8,043 nucleotides of DNA from Streptomyces sp. NRRL WC-3549 (GCF_000721935.1 NZ_KL585433.1:53258-61300), one strand, 5' to 3'; shown: positions 1-6,560, counted from the stretch's first letter. The notes: a model not told the origin generated them from the sequence alone. Numbers and translations are program-made.

Positions 1-131
1 GCCACGGCGGCACCGGACGCACCGGCGGCGCCTTCGGCGAGGCGAACTACCCGATGCTCAAGACCTCGCACGTGCAAGGGGTCAGCATCGCCCGCGACAT
101 CAGCCCCTACGACGCGGTCTTCGGCGCCTGA
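1..131 (+). CDS. C-terminal end of an upstream gene, family uncertain (possibly aldehyde dehydrogenase)
   Basis: The frame that begins at base 3 is open for 42 codons and ends in TGA at 129-131. The visible tail is glycine-rich (HGGTGRTGGAFGEA), then reads NYPMLKTSHVQG and ends ISPYDAVFGA. It has normal high-GC codon use and sits 34 bases before the next start, so it is almost certainly the end of a gene in the same operon. The glycine-rich stretch followed by a short closing strand is reminiscent of the C-terminus of NAD(P)-dependent aldehyde dehydrogenases or acyl reductases. That would suit a cluster where an aminotransferase needs an aldehyde, but this is a guess from a fragment. The start and catalytic residues lie outside the window. 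Confidence 0.6.
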   Translation, partial: HGGTGRTGGAFGEANYPMLKTSHVQGVSIARDISPYDAVFGA

Positions 132-165
132 GCGCCCGGACCGTACGCCTTCCGGAGGTTTCCCC

Positions 166-1302
166 GTGCGTTCCCTCGATGCTGCTCGGGCCGTCTGCGA
201 GCAATTCCACCCCGGTCTGCTCAAAGAGCTGGAGCAGACCCCCTACGCCGACCGGGAGCAGCCCGGCGGCCCCGTCATCGACCTCTTCCGCATCCACGGC
301 GGGGTCGGGCTGCTGATTCCCGAGGAGTACGGCGGCCACGGCGCCGCCCCGCTGGACGCGCTGCGCGTCCAGCTGGCGCTGGGCGCCGTGTCGCCCTCGC
401 TCGTCGCGGCCGTCTCCATGCACCACTTCACCGCGGCCATGCTCTACTCGCTCGCCGTCAAGGAGGGCCGCCTCACCTCCGCGCAGACCGAGCTGCTGCA
501 CCGGATCGTCCCCGACCAGCAGGTCATGGCCTCCGGCTGGGCCGAGGGCCGCACCGAGCAGAACATCCTCACCCCCGCGGTGACCGCCCGGCCCGTCGAC
601 GGCGGGTACCTGCTCTCCGGCTCGAAGAAGCCGTGCAGCCTCTCCCGCTCGATGAGTCTGCTCACCGCGAGCATCGCCATCCACCACGAGGACGGCAAGG
701 CCGAGCTGGCGCTCGCCCTGGTGCCGGCCGACGCGCCGGGGCTGACCGTGCACCCGTTCTGGGGCAACGACCTGCTGGCGGGCGCGGAGAGCGACGAGGT
801 GCGGCTGACGGACGTGTTCGTGCCGGCCGACATGGTCGTACGGGCCGGTGCGGACGACCCGAGCCGGCTGGACGACCTGCAGACGGCCGGGTTCGTCTGG
901 TTCGAGCTGCTGATCTCCGCCGGGTACGCGGGAGGCGCCGCCGCGCTGGTCGAGCAGGTGCTGGAGCGCGAGCGCGGCAACGTCCAGGAGCGGGCCTCCC
1001 TCGCGGTCGAGATGGAGGCCGCCCTGGCACTCCTCGAAGGTGTCGCGCGGACGATCGGCCGGGAGCCGGACGAGGATTCGGTCGCCCGGGTGCTGGTCGC
1101 CCGCTACACCGTCCAGAAGGCGCTGCCCAGGATCGCCGGGCAGGCCCTGGAACTGCTCGGCGGCCTGGACTTCATCAGCGGCTCCGACCACGGCCGGGCG
1201 GCCGCCGCCGTCCACGCCCTCATCTTCCACCCGCCGGGCCGCGCCGCCGCCGCCGAGCCGCTGCTGCGCTACTTCGACGGCGAAGCGCTGGTCCTGGCCT
1301 GA
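166..1302 (+). CDS. Acyl-CoA dehydrogenase-fold flavoprotein, probable VlmH-like amine N-hydroxylase
   Basis: A 378-residue protein, the usual size for the family. The GTG start at 166 has GGAGG at 154-158 with 7 bases between. The N-terminal helical domain carries LIPEEYGGHG (50-59), a standard acyl-CoA dehydrogenase motif. The middle beta domain has MASGWAEGRTEQN (121-133), where dehydrogenases normally have a TEP..GSD-type flavin motif, then GGYLLSGSKKPCSLSRSM (146-163). The C-terminal helical domain has GQALELLGGLDFISG (325-339). The YEG segment that carries the catalytic glutamate in medium-chain dehydrogenases is not seen; the tail reads RYFDGEALVLA instead. Family members that lack dehydrogenase activity act as reduced-flavin monooxygenases, and isobutylamine N-hydroxylase VlmH of valanimycin has this fold. 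With a flavin reductase in the same operon, N-hydroxylation of a primary amine to a hydroxylamine is the favoured role (inference). Desaturation of an acyl chain is the main alternative. Confidence 0.82.
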   Translation: MRSLDAARAVCEQFHPGLLKELEQTPYADREQPGGPVIDLFRIHGGVGLLIPEEYGGHGAAPLDALRVQLALGAVSPSLVAAVSMHHFTAAMLYSLAVKEGRLTSAQTELLHRIVPDQQVMASGWAEGRTEQNILTPAVTARPVDGGYLLSGSKKPCSLSRSMSLLTASIAIHHEDGKAELALALVPADAPGLTVHPFWGNDLLAGAESDEVRLTDVFVPADMVVRAGADDPSRLDDLQTAGFVWFELLISAGYAGGAAALVEQVLERERGNVQERASLAVEMEAALALLEGVARTIGREPDEDSVARVLVARYTVQKALPRIAGQALELLGGLDFISGSDHGRAAAAVHALIFHPPGRAAAAEPLLRYFDGEALVLA

Positions 1303-1357
1303 GTCACCACCGCGGGCAGCGAGTGGCCGCCCCGACCACACTTGGAGTGAGAGATCC

Positions 1358-2641
1358 GTGACCGTCATCCAGGAATCACCCGTCGAGACCGAGGCGGAGA
1401 TCCTCGGCCTGTACCGGGCCCATCTCAGCAAGGGCCGGGCCACCCTCGCCGAGCTCTTCGGCAGCCACATGGAGACGGCGTCCGAGGGCGCCTGGCTCAC
1501 CACCAGCGACGGTGAGCGCTTCCTCAACGCCGGCGGCTACGGCGTCTTCATCATGGGCGCACGCCACCCGATCGTGATGGAGGAGGTGGAGCGCCAGCTG
1601 CGGACGCATCCCACCGCGACGCGCATCCTGCTGGAGCCCACCGTGGCCCGCGCCGCCGAGGCGCTCGTCTCCGTGATGCCCGAGGGGCTGGACCGCGTGC
1701 ACTTCGCGCTGTCGGGCGCCGAGGCGGTGGAGACCGGTCTCAAGCTCGCCCGGGCCGGCGGCCGCAGGCGGACCGTCTCGATGCGGGGCGGCTACCACGG
1801 CAAGACGCTGGGCGCGCTGTCCGCCACCGCGAAGGACGTCTACCAGGCGCCGTTCCGGCCCCTGGTGCCGGACTTCCTGCACCTGCCGTTCGGCGACACC
1901 GACGCGCTGGAGGCGGAACTCGCGGCCCACCCCGGTGAGGTCTGCGTCATCCTCGAACCCGTCCAGGGCGAGGGCGGTGTGATCATTCCGCCCGCGGGCT
2001 ACCTCAAGCGGGTCGAGGAACTGGTCCGCGCCCATGACGGCTTCCTGATCCTCGACGAGGTGCAGTCCGGTTTCGGCCGGCTCGGCGAGTGGTGGGGCGC
2101 GGACACCGAGGGCGTGGTGCCCGACGTGCTCCTCACCGGCAAGGCGCTCGGCGGCGGGGTACTGCCGGTCTCCGCGGCCGTGGCGACCCGCAAGGCCTTC
2201 CGCCCCTTCGACAAGGACCCCTACGTCCACACCGCCACCTTCTCCGGCCAGCCGGTCCTGATGGCCGCGGTCCAGGGCGCGATCCGGGCCATGAAGGAGG
2301 AGCGCCTGGTCACCCGCGCCATGGACCTCGGCGCGCAGCTGCTGCCGAGGATCGCGGAGATCGCGTACCGCAACATCCCCGAACTCGTCGTGGACGTACG
2401 CGGCCGCGGGCTGCTCATCGGCGTGGAGCTCGTCGAGGCCGGACTCGCCGGCGAGCTGCTGATCGAGCTGTTCAACCACGGCGTGGTCGCCAACCACTCG
2501 ATGAACGGCAGCTCGGTGGTGCGGTTCACGCCGCCGGCCGTGCTGAGCGACACCGATGTGGAGTTCCTCCTGAACTCCTTCGACCTGGCCACACGCGACC
2601 TCGTCCGGGGCGCGGCCAAGATGCCGGAAGGCGGTAACTGA
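1358..2641 (+). CDS. PLP-dependent class III aminotransferase
   Basis: A 427-residue protein from a GTG start at 1358, with GGAG at 1344-1347 upstream. The frame is open back to 1040, but the extra part overlaps the previous gene and reads as arginine/proline-rich noise, so the later start is preferred. Fold-type I class III features are clear: SGAEAVE (119-125), GGYHG (144-148) for the cofactor ring, EPVQGEGG (200-207), LDEVQSGFGR (232-241) with Asp233 for the pyridine nitrogen, and LLTGKALGGG (258-267) with Lys262 as the Schiff-base lysine. The sequence resembles the ornithine/acetylornithine/omega-amino acid branch. The likely job is to transfer an amino group to an aldehyde or ketone, giving the primary amine for the N-hydroxylase encoded just upstream (inference). 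Valanimycin uses a valine decarboxylase for that step. The true acceptor cannot be read from sequence. Confidence 0.92.
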   Translation: MTVIQESPVETEAEILGLYRAHLSKGRATLAELFGSHMETASEGAWLTTSDGERFLNAGGYGVFIMGARHPIVMEEVERQLRTHPTATRILLEPTVARAAEALVSVMPEGLDRVHFALSGAEAVETGLKLARAGGRRRTVSMRGGYHGKTLGALSATAKDVYQAPFRPLVPDFLHLPFGDTDALEAELAAHPGEVCVILEPVQGEGGVIIPPAGYLKRVEELVRAHDGFLILDEVQSGFGRLGEWWGADTEGVVPDVLLTGKALGGGVLPVSAAVATRKAFRPFDKDPYVHTATFSGQPVLMAAVQGAIRAMKEERLVTRAMDLGAQLLPRIAEIAYRNIPELVVDVRGRGLLIGVELVEAGLAGELLIELFNHGVVANHSMNGSSVVRFTPPAVLSDTDVEFLLNSFDLATRDLVRGAAKMPEGGN

Positions 2642-2643
2642 TC

Positions 2644-3126
2644 GTGCGGCACGTACAGCTCGACGCCCTGATACCCGCGGAGCAGGCCACGACGGTCTTC
2701 GACTCCGTACGACGCTGGGAGCGGTACCCCGACCTGGCGCCCCACGTGAACAAGACCACCGTGCACGCCACCTACCCGGAGAAGAACGCCAGTTCGAGCT
2801 GGGAGCTGCACTTCCGCAGCGGCCTGCTGCGCTGGACCGAGGACGACGTCTTCGCGCCCGAGCGGGGCGAGATCCGCTTCGAGCAGTCCGACGGGGACTT
2901 CGACTCCTTCACCGGAACCTGGACCGTGACTCAGCGGGGCGACGACGTCACGGTCCGGTTCGACGCCGACTTCGACTTCGGCATCCCGAGCCTGGAGGGG
3001 ATCCTCGACCCGATCGCCGAGCGGGTCATCCAGGAGACCGTCGCCTGGGCCCTGACCGGTCTGTTCCCCACCACCCGCCTCTCGGGAGACGTCGATCTCA
3101 CCGAGCCCGCCGCCGTCGGCGCCTAG
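2644..3126 (+). CDS. SRPBCC (START-like / polyketide cyclase) family protein
   Basis: A 160-residue protein. The GTG start lies 2 bases after the aminotransferase stop, and the GGAAGG at 2626-2631 inside the end of that gene can serve as its ribosome binding site, so the two are probably translated in tandem. The pattern fits a small helix-grip protein: an N-terminal strand, a helix ending VRRWERYPDLAPHV (22-35) as in coenzyme Q-binding/cyclase domains, a run of antiparallel strands with SSWELHF and LLRWTEDD (51-68), GTWTVTQRGDDVTVRF (91-106), and a long C-terminal helix (about 118-140). The fold forms a hydrophobic pocket and serves as cyclase, lipid carrier or ligand-binding protein. No catalytic residues can be assigned. 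Its place between the amine-forming and N-N-forming genes suggests it binds a hydrophobic pathway intermediate or helps the membrane enzyme that follows (inference). Confidence 0.83.
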   Translation: MRHVQLDALIPAEQATTVFDSVRRWERYPDLAPHVNKTTVHATYPEKNASSSWELHFRSGLLRWTEDDVFAPERGEIRFEQSDGDFDSFTGTWTVTQRGDDVTVRFDADFDFGIPSLEGILDPIAERVIQETVAWALTGLFPTTRLSGDVDLTEPAAVGA

Positions 3127-3147
3127 CACCCCCGGCAGGAGCCGACC

Positions 3148-3684
3148 ATGGACCAGGCAAATCCCTTCGAGACACCGAGGACGTACTCGCTGCACCGCGC
3201 CGAGTACCTGGTGGGCCTCGCCGTCACCACCGGTCTGATCATCGCCCACTTCGGCGAGATCCGCTGGGGGGTCGCGATCGCCCTGTTCCTGTACATCGAC
3301 CTCATCGGCTACATCCCGGGCGCGATCGCCTTCAAGCGCAGCGGCGGGCGGCCGATCCCCAAGACGTACTACGTGCTCTACAACGTCATGCACAGCCTGA
3401 TCACGCAGGGCGCGGTCGCCGCGCTGTGGTGCTGGCTGGTGAAGCCGGAGTGGGCGCTGCTGGTGCTGCCCTTCCACCTCTTCGGCGACCGGGGCCTGTT
3501 CGGCAACTTCATGAAGTCGTTCGCGCTGCCCTTCGAGCCGGTGCGCCAGCCCGGCTATCTGCGGCTCCTGGACGATCTGGGGCTGGCCCGTCCCAAGCCG
3601 GCCGGCCACACCATGGAGCCGGCCCCGGTCGGCCACGTCCCGGCGCGCCCCGCCCGCCGGCAGCAGCGGGAGGCCGTGCGATGA
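3148..3684 (+). CDS. Small multi-pass membrane protein, candidate VlmO-like N-N bond-forming enzyme
   Basis: A 178-residue protein from ATG at 3148, with GGAG at 3138-3141. About four hydrophobic segments are visible (roughly residues 20-34, 41-59, 74-97 and 100-112), then a soluble arginine/proline-rich tail. Unusual for a plain anchor, the hydrophobic part holds many polar residues: His16, Arg17 and Glu19 before segment 1, His34, Asp51, YNVMHS (78-83, with His82), and FHLFGDRGLFGNFMKSF (109-125, with His110, Asp114 and Arg115). That suggests a membrane enzyme. The YN..HS and H..GDRG..GN blocks recall the DUF4260 family, a remote similarity from memory. In valanimycin, VlmO is a small membrane protein reported to rearrange O-seryl-isobutylhydroxylamine to a hydrazine; formycin ForJ does similar chemistry. 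The adjacent flavin reductase and diiron oxygenase make this the best candidate for that role, but identity to VlmO was not tested. The stop overlaps the next start (ATGA). Confidence 0.75.
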   Translation: MDQANPFETPRTYSLHRAEYLVGLAVTTGLIIAHFGEIRWGVAIALFLYIDLIGYIPGAIAFKRSGGRPIPKTYYVLYNVMHSLITQGAVAALWCWLVKPEWALLVLPFHLFGDRGLFGNFMKSFALPFEPVRQPGYLRLLDDLGLARPKPAGHTMEPAPVGHVPARPARRQQREAVR

Positions 3685-4235
3685 CCACCGTCACCGAGGT
3701 CCGTGCCCCGCTGCGCCCCGTGCGCCAGGACCCGGCCGAGCGCCGGCAGGCGCTGTACCACCTGGCGTCCCCGGTGTCGGTGCTGACGGTCGGCTCCGAG
3801 GAGCGGCTGCACGGCACCACGGCGAGCACCGTCACCCTGGTGTCGCGCGAGCCCCTGCTGGTGGGGGTCGTGCTGCGGGCGGGTTCCTCCTTCGCGCGGC
3901 TCGCCGCCGCCGAGGGGCGGTACGCGGTCAACGTGCTCGGCGGCGACCAGGCCGGTCTCGCCCGCCACTTCGCGGACAGCGGCCGCCCGGACGGGAGCAG
4001 GCAGTTCGCGGGGCTCACCTGGACGGCGGACCCGTACGCGCACGCGCCGCTGATAGCGGGGGCGCTCGCGCACTACACCTGCCGGTTCCACTCCGTGCAC
4101 CCGGCGGGCGACAGCGAACTGCTGCTGGGCCATGTCGTCCGGGCCAGGACCGGTGACGGCCTGCCCCTGTTCAGCTACGCCGGCGGGCTGTTCGCCGGTT
4201 CCCTGCACCCCGCGAAGGAGGCGGCCGCGTCATGA
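3681..4235 (+). CDS. Flavin reductase (VlmR-like FMN/FAD-dependent NAD(P)H reductase)
   Basis: A 184-residue protein in the split-barrel flavin reductase family (HpaC/ActVB/VlmR type, Flavin_Reduct domain). The ATG at 3681 overlaps the preceding stop as ATGA, with GGGAGG at 3668-3673. Family motifs in order: LASPVSVLTV (28-37), HGTTASTVTLVS (44-55), where the flavin phosphate-binding residues lie, REPLLVGVVLRAGSSF (56-71), YAVNVL (81-86), CRFHSVHPAGDSELLLGHV (134-152), and a closing PLFSYAGGLFAG (162-173). Enzymes of this type use NAD(P)H to make free reduced flavin for a separate monooxygenase. The obvious client is the acyl-CoA-dehydrogenase-fold protein at 166-1302, matching the VlmH/VlmR pair of valanimycin. 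It could also feed electrons to the diiron oxygenase that follows. A longer reading upstream to 3426 is open but overlaps the membrane-protein gene in another frame and was not used. Confidence 0.93.
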   Translation: MTTVTEVRAPLRPVRQDPAERRQALYHLASPVSVLTVGSEERLHGTTASTVTLVSREPLLVGVVLRAGSSFARLAAAEGRYAVNVLGGDQAGLARHFADSGRPDGSRQFAGLTWTADPYAHAPLIAGALAHYTCRFHSVHPAGDSELLLGHVVRARTGDGLPLFSYAGGLFAGSLHPAKEAAAS

Positions 4236-5215
4236 CCGGTTCTGTGGCACCCGAGGCCGACTGGGAGAAGGCCCCCGGTCTGCTCGACGGCGCGAAGGAG
4301 CTCACCCTCGGCCCCGAGGAGTGCAACCTCGCCTACTGGTTCACCTCGGTGGCGCAGGGCACGCTGCGCGACCGGGGCGAGACCGGGCACCATGCCGATG
4401 CCCTCGTGCCCGACTTCCTCAAGGAGCCGGGGCCCCTGCGGGACGCGCTGGTGCTGGAGTTCGGCTTCCGCAGTCTGTCGGAGGAGATCGCGACGCGGTT
4501 GCTCGGCCACTACGTCGCCATCGCCCCCGGCGTTCCCGAACTCGAGTTCTACGCCACCCAGTTGGTCGACGAGGCGCGTCACGCCCGGGTCTTCCGCAAC
4601 CACCTGGTGGAGCTGGGGATGCCGGAGAAGACGCTCCTGGCGGACATCGACGAGATGGCTGCGGACTACCGCAAGCGGGTCCTGGAGCCGGTCGTGGACT
4701 TCACCCTCGACATCGTCCGCGACCAGGCCGACTTCCCCGGCGGTGTCGCCGTGTTCGCCATCGTCATCGAGGGCGTGCTCGCCCCTGCGGCCGAACTGAG
4801 CGAACGCAAGTGGACCCCGCTCTCGCCGGCCACCGGCGAGATCTCGCGCGGCACCGCCATCGACGAGATCCGGCACCTCACGGTGGCCAGCACGATCCTG
4901 CGCGACCACGCGGCCGAGCACCCCGAGTACCGCCCGCGCCTCCTGGAGATCCTGCGCGCCGGTGTGCGGCTGTGGGACGAGGTCCCCGACCGGGAGTTCG
5001 TCATCCACCGCGAGGAACTCTTCCAGAAGGGCATGGCCCAGCACGCCGGGAAGATCGGCGACTACGAGCTCTGGCCGGGTGTCCGGATGCTCGACACCAC
5101 GCCGGAGCAGCGTTACGACATGGCCGAGCGCTGGACCGACGAGATGGCCGAGTCCCGGATGGCGTACATGGGCCTGCCCCTGGAGGTCCTCGGCGGTCCG
5201 GAGGCCGGCGCGTGA
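4232..5215 (+). CDS. Ferritin-like non-heme diiron oxygenase, candidate VlmB-like azoxy-forming enzyme
   Basis: A 327-residue, mostly helical protein. Its ATG overlaps the flavin reductase stop (ATGA), with AAGGAGG at 4215-4221. Two EXXH metal-binding motifs are clear: DEARH (113-117; Glu114, His117) and DEIRH (211-215; Glu212, His215). Each is preceded at helical distance by a candidate carboxylate: Glu84 or Glu85 in SLSEEIATRL, and Glu180 in VFAIVIEGVL. This E, EXXH, E, EXXH arrangement defines ferritin-like diiron oxygenases such as the AurF, CmlI and VlmB types. AurF-like enzymes oxidise arylamines; VlmB is reported to oxidise an N-N hydrazine by four electrons to an azoxy group. Given the adjacent membrane protein and flavin reductase, hydrazine-to-azoxy oxidation is favoured (inference). 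Amine N-oxygenation or aldehyde/acyl oxidation are alternatives. The end overlaps the following KAS III start (GTGA). Confidence 0.85.
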   Translation: MTGSVAPEADWEKAPGLLDGAKELTLGPEECNLAYWFTSVAQGTLRDRGETGHHADALVPDFLKEPGPLRDALVLEFGFRSLSEEIATRLLGHYVAIAPGVPELEFYATQLVDEARHARVFRNHLVELGMPEKTLLADIDEMAADYRKRVLEPVVDFTLDIVRDQADFPGGVAVFAIVIEGVLAPAAELSERKWTPLSPATGEISRGTAIDEIRHLTVASTILRDHAAEHPEYRPRLLEILRAGVRLWDEVPDREFVIHREELFQKGMAQHAGKIGDYELWPGVRMLDTTPEQRYDMAERWTDEMAESRMAYMGLPLEVLGGPEAGA

Positions 5216-6219
5216 GCGGCGGGCGCGCGGCGGTCGTCTCCGGGATCGGGGCATACGTACCTCCCGGTCTGGTGACCAACGACGATCTGGCCGGGCGGCT
5301 CGACACCTCCGACGCGTGGATCCGCTCGCGCACCGGGATCGCCGAACGCCATGTGGTCGCGCCCGGCACCGCGACCTCCGACCTGGCGGTGGAGGCCGGG
5401 CTGCGGGCCCTGAAGTCGGCGGGCGACGAGCAGGTGGACGCGGTCGTCCTGGCCACCACCACACCCGACCAGCCCTGCCCGGCGACCGCCCCCCAGGTGG
5501 CCGCCCGGCTGGGGCTCGGGCAGGTGCCGGCGTTCGACGTGGCCGCCGTCTGCTCCGGCTTCCTGTACGGCCTCGCCACCGCGTCGGGACTCGTCGCGGC
5601 GGGGACGGCACAGAGCGTTCTGCTGATCGCCGCCGACGCGTTCACCACGATCGTCAACCCGAAGGACCGCACCACGGCGGTCATCTTCGCGGACGGTGCG
5701 GGCGCGGTGGTGCTGCGGGCGGGGTCGGCCGACGAACCGGGGGCCGTCGGCCCGCTGGTCCTCGGCAGCGACGGAGAGCTGAGCCATCTGATCGAGGTAC
5801 CGGCGGGCGGCTCGCGCCAGCGTTCCTCCGGTGCCGCGGCGGCCCCCGAGGACCACTACTTCCGGATGCTCGGCCGGGACACCTACCGGCATGCGGTCGA
5901 GCGGATGACGGGCGCGTCCCGGCAGGCGGCCGAACTGGCCGGCTGGCGGATCGGGGACGTCGACCGCTTCGCGGCGCACCAGGCCAACGCGCGCATCCTC
6001 GACTCGGTCGCCGAACGCCTCGGGTTCCCGGCCGAACGGCAGCTGACCAACATCGCACAGGTCGGCAACACGGGAGCCGCCTCGATCCCGCTGCTGCTGT
6101 CGCAGGCCGCCGCGGACGGCCGGCTCACCGCCGGGCACCGGGTGCTGCTGACCGCGTTCGGCGGGGGCCTCTCCTGGGGTGCGGCCACCCTGGTGTGGCC
6201 GGAGCTCCACCTGGTCTGA
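5212..6219 (+). CDS. Beta-ketoacyl-ACP synthase III (FabH-like)
   Basis: A 335-residue thiolase-fold condensing enzyme. The GTG start at 5212 overlaps the diiron gene stop (GTGA), with GGAGG at 5200-5204; the frame is open much further upstream but that part overlaps the diiron gene. The Cys-His-Asn triad is intact: Cys114 in AAVCSGFLYG (111-120), His256 in AAHQANARI (254-262), and Asn286 in VGNTGAAS (284-291). The N-terminal SDAWIRSRTGIAERH (33-47) and C-terminal TAFGGGLSWGA (314-324) are typical of FabH. Such enzymes condense an acyl-CoA starter with malonyl-ACP by decarboxylative Claisen condensation to begin a chain. Being inside the operon, it probably serves the pathway, priming an alkyl chain on the ACP encoded downstream; the starter cannot be predicted. 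A variant making esters or amides is possible, as in some secondary-metabolism KAS III proteins. Confidence 0.94.
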   Translation: MSGGRAAVVSGIGAYVPPGLVTNDDLAGRLDTSDAWIRSRTGIAERHVVAPGTATSDLAVEAGLRALKSAGDEQVDAVVLATTTPDQPCPATAPQVAARLGLGQVPAFDVAAVCSGFLYGLATASGLVAAGTAQSVLLIAADAFTTIVNPKDRTTAVIFADGAGAVVLRAGSADEPGAVGPLVLGSDGELSHLIEVPAGGSRQRSSGAAAAPEDHYFRMLGRDTYRHAVERMTGASRQAAELAGWRIGDVDRFAAHQANARILDSVAERLGFPAERQLTNIAQVGNTGAASIPLLLSQAAADGRLTAGHRVLLTAFGGGLSWGAATLVWPELHLV

Positions 6220-6254
6220 CGGCACACGTCACCTCAGCCGTCTCCGTGTATGCA

Positions 6255-6313
6255 GTACGCCAGTCCGTACGCGTTCGCGTACATCCGTCACGTACGCCGG
6301 TTTCGCGTACGCC
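6255..6313 (+). repeat. Cluster of GTACGC / GCGTAC direct and inverted repeats between KAS III and ACP genes
   Basis: The longest gap in the operon (6220-6329) holds GTACGCC at 6255-6261, GTACGCG at 6267-6273, CGCGTAC at 6276-6282, GTACGCC at 6292-6298 and GTACGCC at 6307-6313. The copies at 6267-6273 and 6276-6282 form a perfect 7-base inverted repeat around TT. TTCGCGTAC occurs at both 6274-6282 and 6302-6310, so the region reads as two imperfect copies of a GTACGC...TTCGCGTAC unit. Starts of successive copies lie about 9 to 16 bases apart. It could be a regulator binding site, an RNA structure, or decayed repeats. No convincing -35/-10 promoter was recognised. Confidence 0.6.
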
Positions 6314-6329
6314 TTCGAAAGGAACCGAC

Positions 6330-6560
6330 ATGCTGGAGCAGCTCAAGGAAATCCTGTCCAACAAGCTCAAGGTGTCGCCCGAGTCCATCACCCCGGAGGC
6401 CACCCGGGAGGACATCGAGCTGGACTCGCTGGCCGTGGTGGAGCTGTCGTTGCTGCTCAAGTCCGAACTGGACCTGGACGTCAGTGACGACGACCTCCTG
6501 GAGGCCGAGACCGTGGCCGACATGGTCCGGCTCATGGAGCAGCGGGGCGCGAAGGTCTGA
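6330..6560 (+). CDS. Acyl carrier protein
   Basis: A 76-residue acidic protein, the normal length for a free-standing ACP. The ATG at 6330 has AAAGGAA at 6318-6324. The 4'-phosphopantetheine attachment serine is Ser33 in ELDSLAVVEL (30-39), a close match to the DSL motif, and the sequence predicts four helices (LEQLKEILSNKL at 2-13, the helix after Ser33, and VADMVRLMEQRG at 62-73). It carries growing acyl chains as thioesters and must be activated by a phosphopantetheinyl transferase not encoded in the window. Between KAS III and KAS II genes it is the likely carrier for both. It ends one base into the KAS II start codon (TGATG). It might carry a pathway-specific chain rather than serve general fatty acid synthesis, because the housekeeping copy normally lies with fabD and fabH elsewhere (inference). 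Confidence 0.95.
   Translation: MLEQLKEILSNKLKVSPESITPEATREDIELDSLAVVELSLLLKSELDLDVSDDDLLEAETVADMVRLMEQRGAKV

Noticed and set aside
1040..1357. Upstream extension of the aminotransferase
   Set aside because: It overlaps the acyl-CoA-dehydrogenase-like gene and reads as Ser/Arg/Pro-rich noise; the GTG at 1358 fits the family start and has a ribosome binding site.
2221..3636. 471-codon - strand reading opposite the SRPBCC and membrane protein genes
   Set aside because: Antisense shadow with no recognisable domain; the + strand genes there have clear family patterns.
4132..6219. Very long + strand reading (695 codons) containing KAS III at its end
   Set aside because: The first 360 codons overlap the reductase and diiron genes in another frame and are arginine/proline-rich noise; the real start is the GTG at 5212 with a good ribosome binding site.
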